From an uncultured Verrucomicrobiales bacterium (GTDB taxonomy: Bacteria; Verrucomicrobiota; Verrucomicrobiia; Verrucomicrobiales; DEV007), in contig CALAHF010000045.1 in the NCBI GenBank assembly GCA_937891465.1, positions 1 through 37,643 of the forward strand: a stretch of 37,643 bases of DNA, read 5' to 3'. This document shows, one piece after another, positions 17,074 through 27,029 of the stretch. Both the position numbers and the translations under genes were made by a program. Position 1 is the first letter of the stretch; every line of letters starts with the position of its first letter. The notes below the pieces were generated by a model. It searched no databases, was not told where the DNA came from, and saw nothing but the letters and a program-made list of their open reading frames with translations.

Positions 17074-20000
17074 ATGAAATCTATTCTTCTTGTTGCCGCT
17101 GTGATCATGACTGGCAGTGCGATGGCAGCCGATGTCACCGGAATCAAAACCGCCAATCTAAAAGGCGCGGATATTGATTTGATGAACAATCATGATCCGG
17201 CTGCTGAACTCGAAAACTTCGAGTTTCTTCCCGGATATCAGGCCAATCTTTTTGCCTCGGACCCAATGCTGGCAAATCCGGTCCACATGCACTGGGATGC
17301 GAGAGGACGCCTGTGGGTTGCGTGTTCGTGGAGCTATCCGCAGCTAAAGCCCGGTGACGTTGCGAATGACAAAATCATCATTCTCGAAGATACCGACAAC
17401 GACGGGAAAGCTGATAAATCCACAGTGTTCGCTGACGGACTCTATTTACCAACCGGGATCGAACTCGCCAATGGAGGCTGCTATGTTGGCCAATCTCCGG
17501 ACGTGTTTTTCCTGAAAGATACAGACGGTGACGATGTTGCTGATGTAAAACAATTGGCTTTAACCGGATTCGGTATCGAAGACAGTCACCACTCGATTAG
17601 CGCGTGGCGTCGGGGGCCTGGCGGATGGATCTATTTCCAGGAGGGCATCTTTTTACACGCTCAGGTTGAGACGCAATATGGTGTTGTTAGGAATTTCGAC
17701 GGCGGCGTTTTCCAATTCAATCCGCGAACTCAGGAGTTGCGGGTTTTCTGCACAGGAACCGGCGGAAATCCCTGGGGCCACGTCTTCAATCGGTGGGGGC
17801 AATCCTTCATGGTGAACAATCCGAGAATTATGTATCTCTCTCCGGCCAGCGGAAACAGCGGCGAGAAGTTGCAGGTCAAATCTCTCATCAGCACCGAAAA
17901 GCAATGCGGAGGTGACTTGGCGACCGGGACCCATGTGGGTGATGACTTGCGCGGACAATTGATGAGCGGACGCTTTAAAAGCCGAGCCGTGATTCGCTAC
18001 GAGTTCATCGAGGATGGGGCGGGCTACAAGGCAAAGGTGCTCGCTCCGCTTATGACCTCTAAGCATCCAAACTTTCGTCCCGTTGATGTCAAAATGGGGC
18101 CGGACGGAGCGGTCTACGTTGCTGATTGGTATAACTCGATCATCAATCACGCCCAGCACGATTTCCGTGATCAGCGCCGCGATCACGACCATGGTCGGAT
18201 TTGGAGGATCACTCATAAAGAGCGTCCGCTGATCGAAAAACCCAAACTCCACGGCACCGAAATTCCGGAGTTGGTCGATCAGCTCAAAAGCCCGCAGGAC
18301 TGGACACGTCACCAGGCCAAAAATGTGCTGAGCGAGCGCGATCCTGATGAAGTTGTCTCGGCTTTGGAAGCGTGGGTTGAAAAACTTGATCCAGCTCTTC
18401 CTGATTACGACCATCATCTGGTGGAGGCAATGTGGGCGTGTCAGAATGTGGAGCGCTCCAGCGAAAAAATCCTCACAAAAGTTCTCGACGCGAAAGATGG
18501 AAATGCTCGATCGGCTGGTGCGCGCATCTTGCGATATTGGCATCAGGATATGTCCGACCCGATTGGGATGGTTGCCAAAGCTGCTGGCGATTCATTTCCC
18601 CGCACCCGGATGGAAGCTGTCTTGTCCGCCGGATTTATCCCGAAGGCTGAGGCTTTCGCCGCAGCGCTTCATGTGACCGATCATCCGAGTGATCTCGTGC
18701 TTGATCAGGCCCTGCCGCAAACCACTGCTGCGCTCGAAAAATATTGGCGTCCGGCAATGGAAGCCGGGACGCTGAAATTCGCTAAAGACTCACACCGGGA
18801 ATACATCGAAGCGAAAGCGGGAATTGGCTTTGAAAAACGCTTTGCTGATTTCCTCAAAAATTCGTCGCCTTATAGCAATGAGATCGCTGATGTGATGAAA
18901 CAATTTTCGACGGTTGCCACCAAACGTGAGCTTCGGATGGCCGTCGGTGCACTGGGCAATAAGAAAGGCCCGCCGGCAGACGAGATTTCGATTGCTCTCC
19001 TTGATGCACTAAAAAATAAGGCCAGTGCTAAACCTTCTAGAGGAATGAATCGCGCTATAGGTGGCTTGAAGCGACTCCTCAATCACAAGAATGAGGCCGT
19101 CGCGAGTCTCGCTGTAGAAAACCTCGGTGCATGGAAGGCACCCGAAGTGAGTCCGCAGTTACTGGGGCTTTTGAAGTCTGATACCAAGCCAATTTCAGTG
19201 AGACAATCTGCCGGAATTGCGCTGGCCAAATTGGGAGGAAATGTCGACGCGCTGAATGCTCTCGTTAACGGAACTGACATCCCAAGTCGCTATGCTGCGA
19301 TGCCCGGCTTCATTCTCGGCGATCTGGATGAAGGGATGACTTCCACTGTAAAATTGTTGAGTGAAGATCCCGGTGAAATGAATCCGGTTCCGCTGCTTCA
19401 AGCAATTCTAAAAAACCGGAGGGCGGACCGGAAACTTTCTGCCGTGCTCAAGGGCGCAGCGATTCATCCTGAGGTTGCTTCCCGCGTAAGTGAATTTCAC
19501 CGAACCACAGGGCAGTTTCCGAAATCTCTGGTGCCGTTTTTCGCATCCAGCGATGCGAGCGCTGGCTCTCTCTCCGCAAAACTCATCGCCGAAGATCAGG
19601 ACAAACTTACTGCGGATGTCGAAAAGCTTGGCGACCCACATCGCGGAGAAATGATCTATCGTCGCAAAGCGCTTGCCTGCACCGCTTGTCATGCGGTCGG
19701 GCTTGCAGGCCCAGCCATCGGCCCGAACCTTGTTGCCGTTGGTGCTGCGGCGTCAGCCGAATATATGGTCGAATCGATTCTGAAACCAAACGCGGCCATT
19801 GCCGAACACTATGAGAACCGACTCTTCACCTTGGCAGATGGCACGGTTCAGATGGGCGTCATCACGTTCAAGAGCGAGAAAGAAATCGTAGTTCGCGATT
19901 CAGCTCAGGGTGGCAAGGAAGTGAGAATTCCAGCCGCAGACATTGCGCGCGAGCAGGTCGTTCCTTCGCTCATGCCTGCAGGCCTTGCTGATCAACTAAA

Positions 20001-20469
20001 GAGCCGTCAGGAGTTTCTCGATTTGTCGAAGTTTCTATCCGTGTTAGGTCGTCCCGGTGATTTCGCGAATGATGAAAGTCCAGTTCTTCGCAAATGGCGA
20101 ATCGCGGGCGGAGCTGTCGACGCGGACGTAAAAGAGATCGCCACGTGGATGCCAGCCTATAGCAAAGTGGACGGAAGTTTGCCTGACGTCGAACTGAACC
20201 CTCTTGGCGATCATGTCTTTGTTCGCAGCGTGGTCGATATTCTCGTCGCAGGTCCAGTTACTTTAGATATCGAAAGCACGACTGGGATTCGTGTTTGGAA
20301 CAACGATACCGAGATCAAAGATCTTAGCGCACCGATTGATTTTGCCAAAGGAAAGGCGACGCTGACCTTTGCAATTGATCGGACCAGTCGCGGTGAAAAA
20401 GGACTTCGCGTCGAACTTAAATCAACGGCAGGTTCTCCTGCAAAGTATCAGCCAGAAGGCGGAATGTGA
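17074..20469 (+). CDS. PVC-type dehydrogenase propeller with HEAT repeats and cytochrome c domain
   Basis: 1131 residues from the ATG at 17074 (signal peptide ILLVAAVIMTGSAMA). Residues about 48-390 form the 'membrane-bound dehydrogenase' propeller of the TIGR02604 type: FLPGYQANLFASDP, DARGRLWVACSW, LEDTDNDGKADK and LKDTDGDDVAD (Asp-rich, calcium-loop-like), DSHHS and DHDHGRIWRI. About 400-800 is a helical HEAT-like array. A cytochrome c of the TIGR02603 type follows, with the heme site C869-T-A-C872-H873, continuing to about 995. A final beta-rich domain covers about 1006-1131. It probably oxidises a sugar or alcohol outside the cytoplasm and passes electrons to its heme. It forms a likely operon with the two preceding genes. 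The substrate is unknown. Confidence 0.88.
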   Translation: MKSILLVAAVIMTGSAMAADVTGIKTANLKGADIDLMNNHDPAAELENFEFLPGYQANLFASDPMLANPVHMHWDARGRLWVACSWSYPQLKPGDVANDKIIILEDTDNDGKADKSTVFADGLYLPTGIELANGGCYVGQSPDVFFLKDTDGDDVADVKQLALTGFGIEDSHHSISAWRRGPGGWIYFQEGIFLHAQVETQYGVVRNFDGGVFQFNPRTQELRVFCTGTGGNPWGHVFNRWGQSFMVNNPRIMYLSPASGNSGEKLQVKSLISTEKQCGGDLATGTHVGDDLRGQLMSGRFKSRAVIRYEFIEDGAGYKAKVLAPLMTSKHPNFRPVDVKMGPDGAVYVADWYNSIINHAQHDFRDQRRDHDHGRIWRITHKERPLIEKPKLHGTEIPELVDQLKSPQDWTRHQAKNVLSERDPDEVVSALEAWVEKLDPALPDYDHHLVEAMWACQNVERSSEKILTKVLDAKDGNARSAGARILRYWHQDMSDPIGMVAKAAGDSFPRTRMEAVLSAGFIPKAEAFAAALHVTDHPSDLVLDQALPQTTAALEKYWRPAMEAGTLKFAKDSHREYIEAKAGIGFEKRFADFLKNSSPYSNEIADVMKQFSTVATKRELRMAVGALGNKKGPPADEISIALLDALKNKASAKPSRGMNRAIGGLKRLLNHKNEAVASLAVENLGAWKAPEVSPQLLGLLKSDTKPISVRQSAGIALAKLGGNVDALNALVNGTDIPSRYAAMPGFILGDLDEGMTSTVKLLSEDPGEMNPVPLLQAILKNRRADRKLSAVLKGAAIHPEVASRVSEFHRTTGQFPKSLVPFFASSDASAGSLSAKLIAEDQDKLTADVEKLGDPHRGEMIYRRKALACTACHAVGLAGPAIGPNLVAVGAAASAEYMVESILKPNAAIAEHYENRLFTLADGTVQMGVITFKSEKEIVVRDSAQGGKEVRIPAADIAREQVVPSLMPAGLADQLKSRQEFLDLSKFLSVLGRPGDFANDESPVLRKWRIAGGAVDADVKEIATWMPAYSKVDGSLPDVELNPLGDHVFVRSVVDILVAGPVTLDIESTTGIRVWNNDTEIKDLSAPIDFAKGKATLTFAIDRTSRGEKGLRVELKSTAGSPAKYQPEGGM

Positions 20470-20526
20470 TCCGAAATCGATTCTGCAATCCTCTCAGTTA
20501 ATCCTACAATCAATTCGAATTAGAAA

Positions 20527-21975
20527 ATGGAAAACCACCTTGTGAAGCTCATTCTGGCTGTAATCTTCGCGTTTAGCGCAGGATTGAAGGCAAAAACTCC
20601 AAATGTCGTTGTCCTTTTGGGCGATGACCTCGGCTACATGGACATCGGAGCGAATAATCCAGATTGCTTTTACGATACTCCGAATATTGATCGGCTCGCC
20701 AAGTCGGGAATGCGATTCACCGATGGCTATGCGGCCAATCCGGTTTGTTCACCAACTCGATACAGCTTGCTCACGGGAAAATATCCAACTCGTGCCCGGG
20801 CGACCAATTTCTTTTCAGGTAAGCGGTCCGGAACATTTAATCCGGCTCCTTTGAATGATGTGATGCCGTTGGATGAAATCACCATCGCTCAGGCTCTCAA
20901 AGGAAAGGGGTATCATACCTTTTTCGCCGGGAAATGGCACCTTGGTCACAGTGAAGAATACTTCCCTCAGAATCGTGGCTTTGATGTCAATATCGGAGGT
21001 TGGACCAGAGGAGGTCCCTATACCGGGAAGAAATATTTTGCGCCGTTCAAAAATCCGCAAATGAAGGAAGAAAGCCCCGAGGGCGACCATTTGCCTGCAC
21101 GGCTCGCACGCGATACCGCCTCATTTATTGAGGAGCATAAAGCAGAACCGTTTCTCAATTACCTTTCGTTTTACTCAGTCCACACTCCATTGATGGGGCG
21201 TCCCGACTTGGTCAAAAAGTATAAAGAAAAGGCGGCCTCAATTGCTGGAAAAGAATTCGCTCAGGAAGAACAAGTATTTGGGAACAAACCCCGTGAAGCT
21301 AGAGTCCTCCAAAAACACGCCGTCTACGCCGCGATGGTTGAAGCCATGGATGAGGCCGTTGGCACCGTTCTTGATCAGCTCGAACAATCAGGAGTCGCCG
21401 ATAACACGGTCGTGATTTTCACTTCCGATAACGGAGGGCTTTCGACTTCCGAAGGCTCCCCGACAAGCAACCTCCCGCTGCGTGGCGGAAAAGGCTGGGT
21501 ATATGAAGGCGGCATTCGCGAGCCATGGATTATCCGCTATCCCGGAGTGACTAAGGCCGGTTCCCTTAGTGATGAATTGATTTGTTCAATCGATCTGTAT
21601 CCGACTGTGGCTGCGGCGGCAGGCATTTCGGTCGATCACCCTATCGACGGGATTAATCTGATGCCGGCGCTAAAGGGCGAAAAGCTGGATCGTCAGTCTT
21701 TGTTTTGGCACTATCCCCACTACAGCAATTAGGGCGGAATCCCCGGAGGGGCGATCCGTGAAGGGAATTTCAAGCTTTTCGAAAGATACGAGGATGGCCG
21801 GGTTCATCTCTATGATTTGAAAGCCGATATCGGAGAGCAGAACGACCTCGCTAGCAAACACCCGGAGCGTGTTCAAGAAATGCACAAACGTCTCTATGAT
21901 TGGTATAAAGAAGTCGACGCACAATTCCACCAGGAAAAAGACGGCAAAAAACCGTGGGCTCCGTTCGCCGAATAA
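20527..21975 (+). pseudogene. Secreted sulfatase interrupted by an in-frame amber codon
   Basis: A sulfatase frame of 483 codons with a TAG at codon 402 (21730-21732). Before it: signal peptide 1-22, LLGDDLGYMD at 30-39, formylglycine motif C74-S-P-T-R78, AGKWHLGH, SVHTPL, TSDNGG and EGGIREP, so the catalytic core is complete. After the TAG the same frame continues for 80 codons of normal sulfatase C-terminus (GGIPGGAIREGNFKLFERYEDGR..., then HLYDLKAD) to a TAA at 21973. In relatives the residue between HYSN and GGIPGGAIR is usually Gln, so a single CAG-to-TAG change explains it. The product is either a 401-residue protein without its C-terminal subdomain, or full-length through suppression. 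A sequencing error is possible. TAG is an ordinary stop at 8384-8386. Confidence 0.85.
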
Positions 21976-22112
21976 CGGCGAACGAAGTGAGTGATTACAA
22001 ATATAGCGAAAGAACTCGATTCATAGAATGAATTCCAGGTCCGATCGATGAGAGCACATTTCGCAATTGCATTTTTCCTTCTCGATATAGTCCAAATTCA
22101 AATCCATTCCCG

Positions 22113-25100
22113 ATGAAAACATTTTCTGTCCTAACTATTATTTTCCTCGTTCTGTTCACCGGCAACTTCGTTCGGGCGGACGACAAACCTCATGCCGTCA
22201 TCGTCGTGGGAACGCATCACTATTCGCCGGAGAAATCGATGCCGGAGTTTGCGGCTGAGTTGGAGCGGCTTGGTTTTCAAACAACTGTTATTAATCCTGA
22301 TTGGGATCCCGAGAAGGACAAGCGCGGTTTGCCGGGGCTGGAAGCTTTGGAGAAAGCGGATGTGGGAATTTTCTTCGTTCGATTTTTGAAACTGGAAGAC
22401 GATCAGCTCAAGCACATCACGAAATTCCTTGAATCGGGAAAACCCGTCGTGTGTTTCCGAACGAGCACGCATGCGTTTAATTATCCGGAAGACCATCCGA
22501 ATGTTGGGCTTAATATGTCGTTCGGGCGCGAAGCTTTCGGTACGCCGTATCTGATTCATCTGGCTGGTAAGACACAGGTCAAGCCAGCTGAGAAAGCCGG
22601 CGAACATCCCGTTTTGACCGGTGTGAAAACGACCAATTGGGCGTCGCCGGGAACGCTTTACCTCACAAAATTGGAAGACGGAGCCAAACCGCTTCTGATG
22701 GGCACTGGAAAATCGGGCAAAGCCGGAGTTCGGACAAATCAGTTCGGCACGCACGATCTGAAAGCGGAAATGACGGACACGATTGCGTGGACGTGGGAAA
22801 ATCAGTGGGGTGGTCGAGTTTTTGGCACTTCATTGGGACACACGGGAGATTTTGCGGTCCCTGAATCGATGCGGGTGATGGTGAATGGCGTTTTCTGGGC
22901 AGCGGGAGAAAAAGTTCCTGATTCGAAAATCGAGGTGCGGACTTTCGGTTCTCAAGCAGCCGCAAAGCCGAAGCGAAAAGCTGCTCCTGCAAAAAAAGCG
23001 AGCGTTGAACCGAAGGCTGAGCTGGCAGAAAAGGTTACGCTGTTCTACGGAAACTCGATGGTGGAACGTCTGTTGGAAGACGGGGAAATGGAAGCGCGGC
23101 TTCAAATCGCCCACCCTGATGAGCGACTGAAAATTCGCAGTCTTGCCTGGACCGGAGACGAGGTGGGTAATCGCCTGCGCCTCGAGGGCTATGCCCAGCA
23201 CATGAAAAATCTGCTCGCAAAGTGGCCGGCTGAAACGGTCGTGCTAGGCTACGGGTTGAACGAATCTTTTGCTGGAAAAGAGGGGCTCGCGGATTTTGAA
23301 CAGCAATACCGTCAGCATCTGAAACAGCTTTCTTTGACGCACCCGGGCTCACGGGTTGCCTTCCTTTCGCCAATCGCAATCGAAGGCGGCACCGATGAGC
23401 AGAATGAAAACGTAAAGCGTTATAGCGATGTGGTCGCGAAGCTGGCGGCCGAGAATAAAGCTGATTTTGTGGATTTATTTTCACCAACGCTGGAGGCCTA
23501 TGAGAAATCTGATGCGAAACTGACCGCGCAGGGAATTCATCTGAACGACGCGGGAAATGAAATCATCGCGAAGATCGTCGCAGTGGCTCTCGGCGGCACT
23601 TCCGAACCGGACGCCGCGCACCTCCGGGAAGTCAAGCTCGCCTCTGCCGCGAAACACCAACGAGTCGCCGAAGTGGTTCGGCCAAAAAACGGCGTCGTCT
23701 ATTTCGGTGTGCGCGCTCGTCCTGAGGAATACGCCGATGAAATGCCGCGCTACCACGAAATGATTCGTCTGGCTGAAGCTATCGTTCATGATCTCGCCAA
23801 AAACCCTCAGTCAAAATTTGCGGCACAGGAAAAACCTTCACTTCCGCCGATGGCAGAAAAACCAGGCCGGGATGACGGGGACCGGACAGGCATTATCAAA
23901 AGTGTTGCTGAGCAGCAAGCCGAGTTCAAAGTGGCTGACGGATACGAAGTGAATCTTTTCGCATCCGAAGAGCAATTTCCCGAGTTGAGAAATCCGGTTC
24001 AGATTGCTTTTGATGGGCGCGGGCGATTGTGGGTTGTGACCATGCCGTCGTTTCCGCACACCGTTCCCGGCCTGACGCCGCCGGATAAAATTCTAATTCT
24101 CGAAGATACGGATCACGATGGGAAAGCCGACAAAGTGACGACTTACATGGAAGGCCTCGACGCGCTCGACGGCATCGCGTTTCACCACAAGGGCGTGATC
24201 ATTTCGGAGCAGCCTCGGCTCTGGATGACGCATGATTCGGACGGCGACGATCGCACTGACGCCAAAGAAGAATTGCTTCGCGGCATTGATGTGACCGATT
24301 CCCATCACGGCGGAATGATTGCGACCAATCCGTTCGGTGACGTAATTTTTTGCGACGGCGTGTTTCATCGATCACAACTGGAAACGCCCTTCGGAGTCCA
24401 TCGCGGCATCGATGCTACGACCTATCGCCTCGATCCGAACACGGGACGAATCAATACCGAGTGGCAACACAACACGCCGAATCCCTGGAACGTCACTTTT
24501 GATCGTTGGGGGAATATTTTCCAAATGTATGGCGACGGCGGTAGTCACGATGGTGCCGCTCTGATCTGGACGCCGTTTGGGAGTTACCATCCTTACAACT
24601 ACGCGGAGATCGGCAAGTATGGAAAAGGCTCCGGTTTTGCCGCGATCTCCAGCCCGAATTTCCCCGATGAATATCAAGCGGGAATCGCGTCAGCGTCGCT
24701 TCTAGGTCGCTACGCGGTAAATCTCACGAAGTTCGATTACAGCCACGGATTGATCAAACACGAAGGCCCGCTGACAATTCTCTCATCGCCGAATGCAGCG
24801 TTTCGCCCAGCGGATGTTGAATTCGGATTGGACGGAGCGCTCTACGTTTCTGATTTCTGCAGCCCAATCATCGGCCACGCTCAGCATCCGATGCGTTCGC
24901 CGCACTGGGATCATGACTACGGTCGAATTTGGCGAGTTGTTCACACCGAAAAACCTCTTGTAAAAGATTGGCCAACGATTGAAGGCGCTGAAACGACCAA
25001 ACTTTGCGAGCTCCTGACGCATTCCCAAGACCTCGTTCGGAAGCATGCGAGGATCGAGCTTCGCAAAAAAGGCGAAGAAGGAATCAAGGCGGTCGATCGG

Positions 25101-26915
25101 TGGATCGCTGATTTCGACCAAAGCGACGAAAGTTTTGATCAAGCTGTTCTTGAAGCGATTTTCGTAAACGGTGGGCTTGGGGAAGCTCGACCTGAGCTTA
25201 TCGATACACTCCTCAAATCTGACGATCCCATGTTTCGCGGAGCTGCTGTCGATGCCATTCGATTGCTCGCCGACAAACTCGAGAACGTGAAAGAGAAGCT
25301 CACGACGATGGCGGCCGATCCTCACCCACGAGTTCAGCTGAAAGTCATCGGAGCTATCGCCCATCTTCGTCAGACCGACGCGTCGATGGAGTCTGTGCTC
25401 GCAGCAATTACTTCCGAGGAAAAATCAATTCAGGATTCTCTCGCCACAATGACTTTAGGAACGGAGCCGAAAAAAGGCCGTAGCGTTCCCGTTCTCGAAG
25501 TCGCTCCCGATTCCGAAGTCACGCACTGGATGCGCTACGATTCGAACGGTGGCGGGAATCCTGTGATTCACACCACGAAGAAACCCTCCGGCGGCACGTT
25601 GCATACGTTTCGGACATTTGTCACTTCGGAAACCGCCCGGCCAGCGACGCTCGCGCTCAATCACAAATGTCTCGACGTCAAAGTGAACGACATTTTGAAG
25701 TTCAGTCAGAACTCGAATTGGAGTAGCGATCAGCAAATTCACATCGATCTCGAAGCCGGACAAAACGTTATCGAAATCGAATTGATGAAGCCAAAACTCG
25801 GGCGGGGATCAGGCTCGCTCCCTAGGGTGTATCTCTACGATTCCGTCGGCCAACCGCTCACTGGAGTCGACTACCTCGCCGACAGCGATCGGCTTCAAAA
25901 TTTCGCGACTGCTCACGAAAAAAGGCTCAAAGAACGCGGGCTTGTCTTGCGAGTTCAAGCAGCTCCGGGACTTCAGTTTGCACCAAAAGAATTGAGAGTC
26001 AGCCCCGGCGTCAAAGTCCGTCTCGTTTTTAGGAATCCCGACATCATGCAGCACAACTTTCTTCTGTTGAAGCCGGGCAGCGTGGATGAAATCGGAGTCC
26101 TCGCTGATCAAATGGCAGGTGATCCAGACGCGATCAAAAAAGCTTACGTCCCGGAGTCAGACAAAATCCTCGTCGCTTCAAAATTGCTCGGCCCAAATGA
26201 CAGTGAAGAACTCGTTTTCACTGCGCCGGAAGATCCCGGTGATTACCCTTACATTTGCACATTTCCCGGTCACTGGCGCATCATGCAGGGTGTGCTGGTT
26301 GTGAAAAAACAAGCGGCAAAGGTGATGGACGAACCTAAGCGGAAAGCGAAACCTAAGAACGTCGCCAAAGCGGTGACGGTGAAGATCGGAGACGGCGTAG
26401 TTTTTGAAACAGCTTCGTCGGCAGATGGCTTTAACAAGCTTTTGCCAGCCACGAAGAATCCTCGAAAGAGCACGGCTAACACAAAGACCAATAACGATCC
26501 AATTGCGACGCTCACTGATGGAAAATTGGTCGAGGGGTTTGGGCCTATTTTTGGCAACGGTGTCACTAACGGAAGTTATAAAATGGATCTTGGAAAATCA
26601 CAGTCCGTGAAATCGATCACGAGTTGGGCTTTCAATAAATCCGGCAAACGCGGCGGGCAGAAAATCAGCCTATTCGGAAGCAGCGTTGAAAGTGATCCAG
26701 GTTGGGACGTAACCGACGCCTCGAAATTCAAGCCGCTCGGCGTTATCGGGACTGACGGTCAAAAGCTCGGTGAATTCACGGCTTTATCACGGCGTTCGGC
26801 AGATGGAAAAACGCTCGGAAAATTCCGTTGGATCGTGTGGCAGGTTTCACCGGTAACAAAGCTTGGCGAGAATACGGCGTTTCAGGAACTGTCAGTTGAA
26901 ACAGTTGGTCAGTGA
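22113..26915 (+). CDS. Giant fusion: ThuA - SGNH - PVC dehydrogenase - HEAT - azurin-like cupredoxin - C-terminal beta domain
   Basis: 1600 residues from the ATG at 22113. The signal peptide is 1-22. A ThuA-like domain spans about 25-282 (HAVIVVGTHHYSPE, FFVRFLKLEDD, GHTGDF). A Lys/Ala/Pro-rich linker is at 283-306. An SGNH-like domain spans about 307-505, with G313-N-S315 as possible nucleophile and His476 in QGIHLN. The dehydrogenase propeller is at about 600-948 (YEVNLFASEE, LEDTDHDGKADK, DSHHGG, DHDYGRIWRV). HEAT repeats follow to about 1110, then a beta domain at about 1130-1232. A cupredoxin covers about 1278-1400 with His1314, Cys1382, His1387 and Met1391, the azurin ligand set and spacing. 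A second Lys/Pro linker precedes a C-terminal discoidin-like domain (about 1420-1600). The modules repeat the preceding operon's gene order. It has no cytochrome c domain. Confidence 0.9.
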   Translation: MKTFSVLTIIFLVLFTGNFVRADDKPHAVIVVGTHHYSPEKSMPEFAAELERLGFQTTVINPDWDPEKDKRGLPGLEALEKADVGIFFVRFLKLEDDQLKHITKFLESGKPVVCFRTSTHAFNYPEDHPNVGLNMSFGREAFGTPYLIHLAGKTQVKPAEKAGEHPVLTGVKTTNWASPGTLYLTKLEDGAKPLLMGTGKSGKAGVRTNQFGTHDLKAEMTDTIAWTWENQWGGRVFGTSLGHTGDFAVPESMRVMVNGVFWAAGEKVPDSKIEVRTFGSQAAAKPKRKAAPAKKASVEPKAELAEKVTLFYGNSMVERLLEDGEMEARLQIAHPDERLKIRSLAWTGDEVGNRLRLEGYAQHMKNLLAKWPAETVVLGYGLNESFAGKEGLADFEQQYRQHLKQLSLTHPGSRVAFLSPIAIEGGTDEQNENVKRYSDVVAKLAAENKADFVDLFSPTLEAYEKSDAKLTAQGIHLNDAGNEIIAKIVAVALGGTSEPDAAHLREVKLASAAKHQRVAEVVRPKNGVVYFGVRARPEEYADEMPRYHEMIRLAEAIVHDLAKNPQSKFAAQEKPSLPPMAEKPGRDDGDRTGIIKSVAEQQAEFKVADGYEVNLFASEEQFPELRNPVQIAFDGRGRLWVVTMPSFPHTVPGLTPPDKILILEDTDHDGKADKVTTYMEGLDALDGIAFHHKGVIISEQPRLWMTHDSDGDDRTDAKEELLRGIDVTDSHHGGMIATNPFGDVIFCDGVFHRSQLETPFGVHRGIDATTYRLDPNTGRINTEWQHNTPNPWNVTFDRWGNIFQMYGDGGSHDGAALIWTPFGSYHPYNYAEIGKYGKGSGFAAISSPNFPDEYQAGIASASLLGRYAVNLTKFDYSHGLIKHEGPLTILSSPNAAFRPADVEFGLDGALYVSDFCSPIIGHAQHPMRSPHWDHDYGRIWRVVHTEKPLVKDWPTIEGAETTKLCELLTHSQDLVRKHARIELRKKGEEGIKAVDRWIADFDQSDESFDQAVLEAIFVNGGLGEARPELIDTLLKSDDPMFRGAAVDAIRLLADKLENVKEKLTTMAADPHPRVQLKVIGAIAHLRQTDASMESVLAAITSEEKSIQDSLATMTLGTEPKKGRSVPVLEVAPDSEVTHWMRYDSNGGGNPVIHTTKKPSGGTLHTFRTFVTSETARPATLALNHKCLDVKVNDILKFSQNSNWSSDQQIHIDLEAGQNVIEIELMKPKLGRGSGSLPRVYLYDSVGQPLTGVDYLADSDRLQNFATAHEKRLKERGLVLRVQAAPGLQFAPKELRVSPGVKVRLVFRNPDIMQHNFLLLKPGSVDEIGVLADQMAGDPDAIKKAYVPESDKILVASKLLGPNDSEELVFTAPEDPGDYPYICTFPGHWRIMQGVLVVKKQAAKVMDEPKRKAKPKNVAKAVTVKIGDGVVFETASSADGFNKLLPATKNPRKSTANTKTNNDPIATLTDGKLVEGFGPIFGNGVTNGSYKMDLGKSQSVKSITSWAFNKSGKRGGQKISLFGSSVESDPGWDVTDASKFKPLGVIGTDGQKLGEFTALSRRSADGKTLGKFRWIVWQVSPVTKLGENTAFQELSVETVGQ

Positions 26916-27029
26916 ATGAGTTTCATATTTTTGCCGACAAACGCAGATGTGGATTCGTGATATTTTCTAGTGCGTTCCGGCGATGCAGAAAAGGTTGCAG
27001 AAATCGATTCGGCCAGCTTCAATGCACGC

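Noticed and set aside
21730-21732. Amber codon as pyrrolysine or as a reassigned sense codon
   Set aside because: TAG ends the esterase gene at 8384-8386 normally, no pyrrolysine genes are seen, and relatives have Gln here. A single-base change is simpler.
26970-27029. GTG start for the TIM-barrel gene
   Set aside because: The extra 20 residues do not resemble family members, which begin at the MPNPWTG segment. It remains possible.
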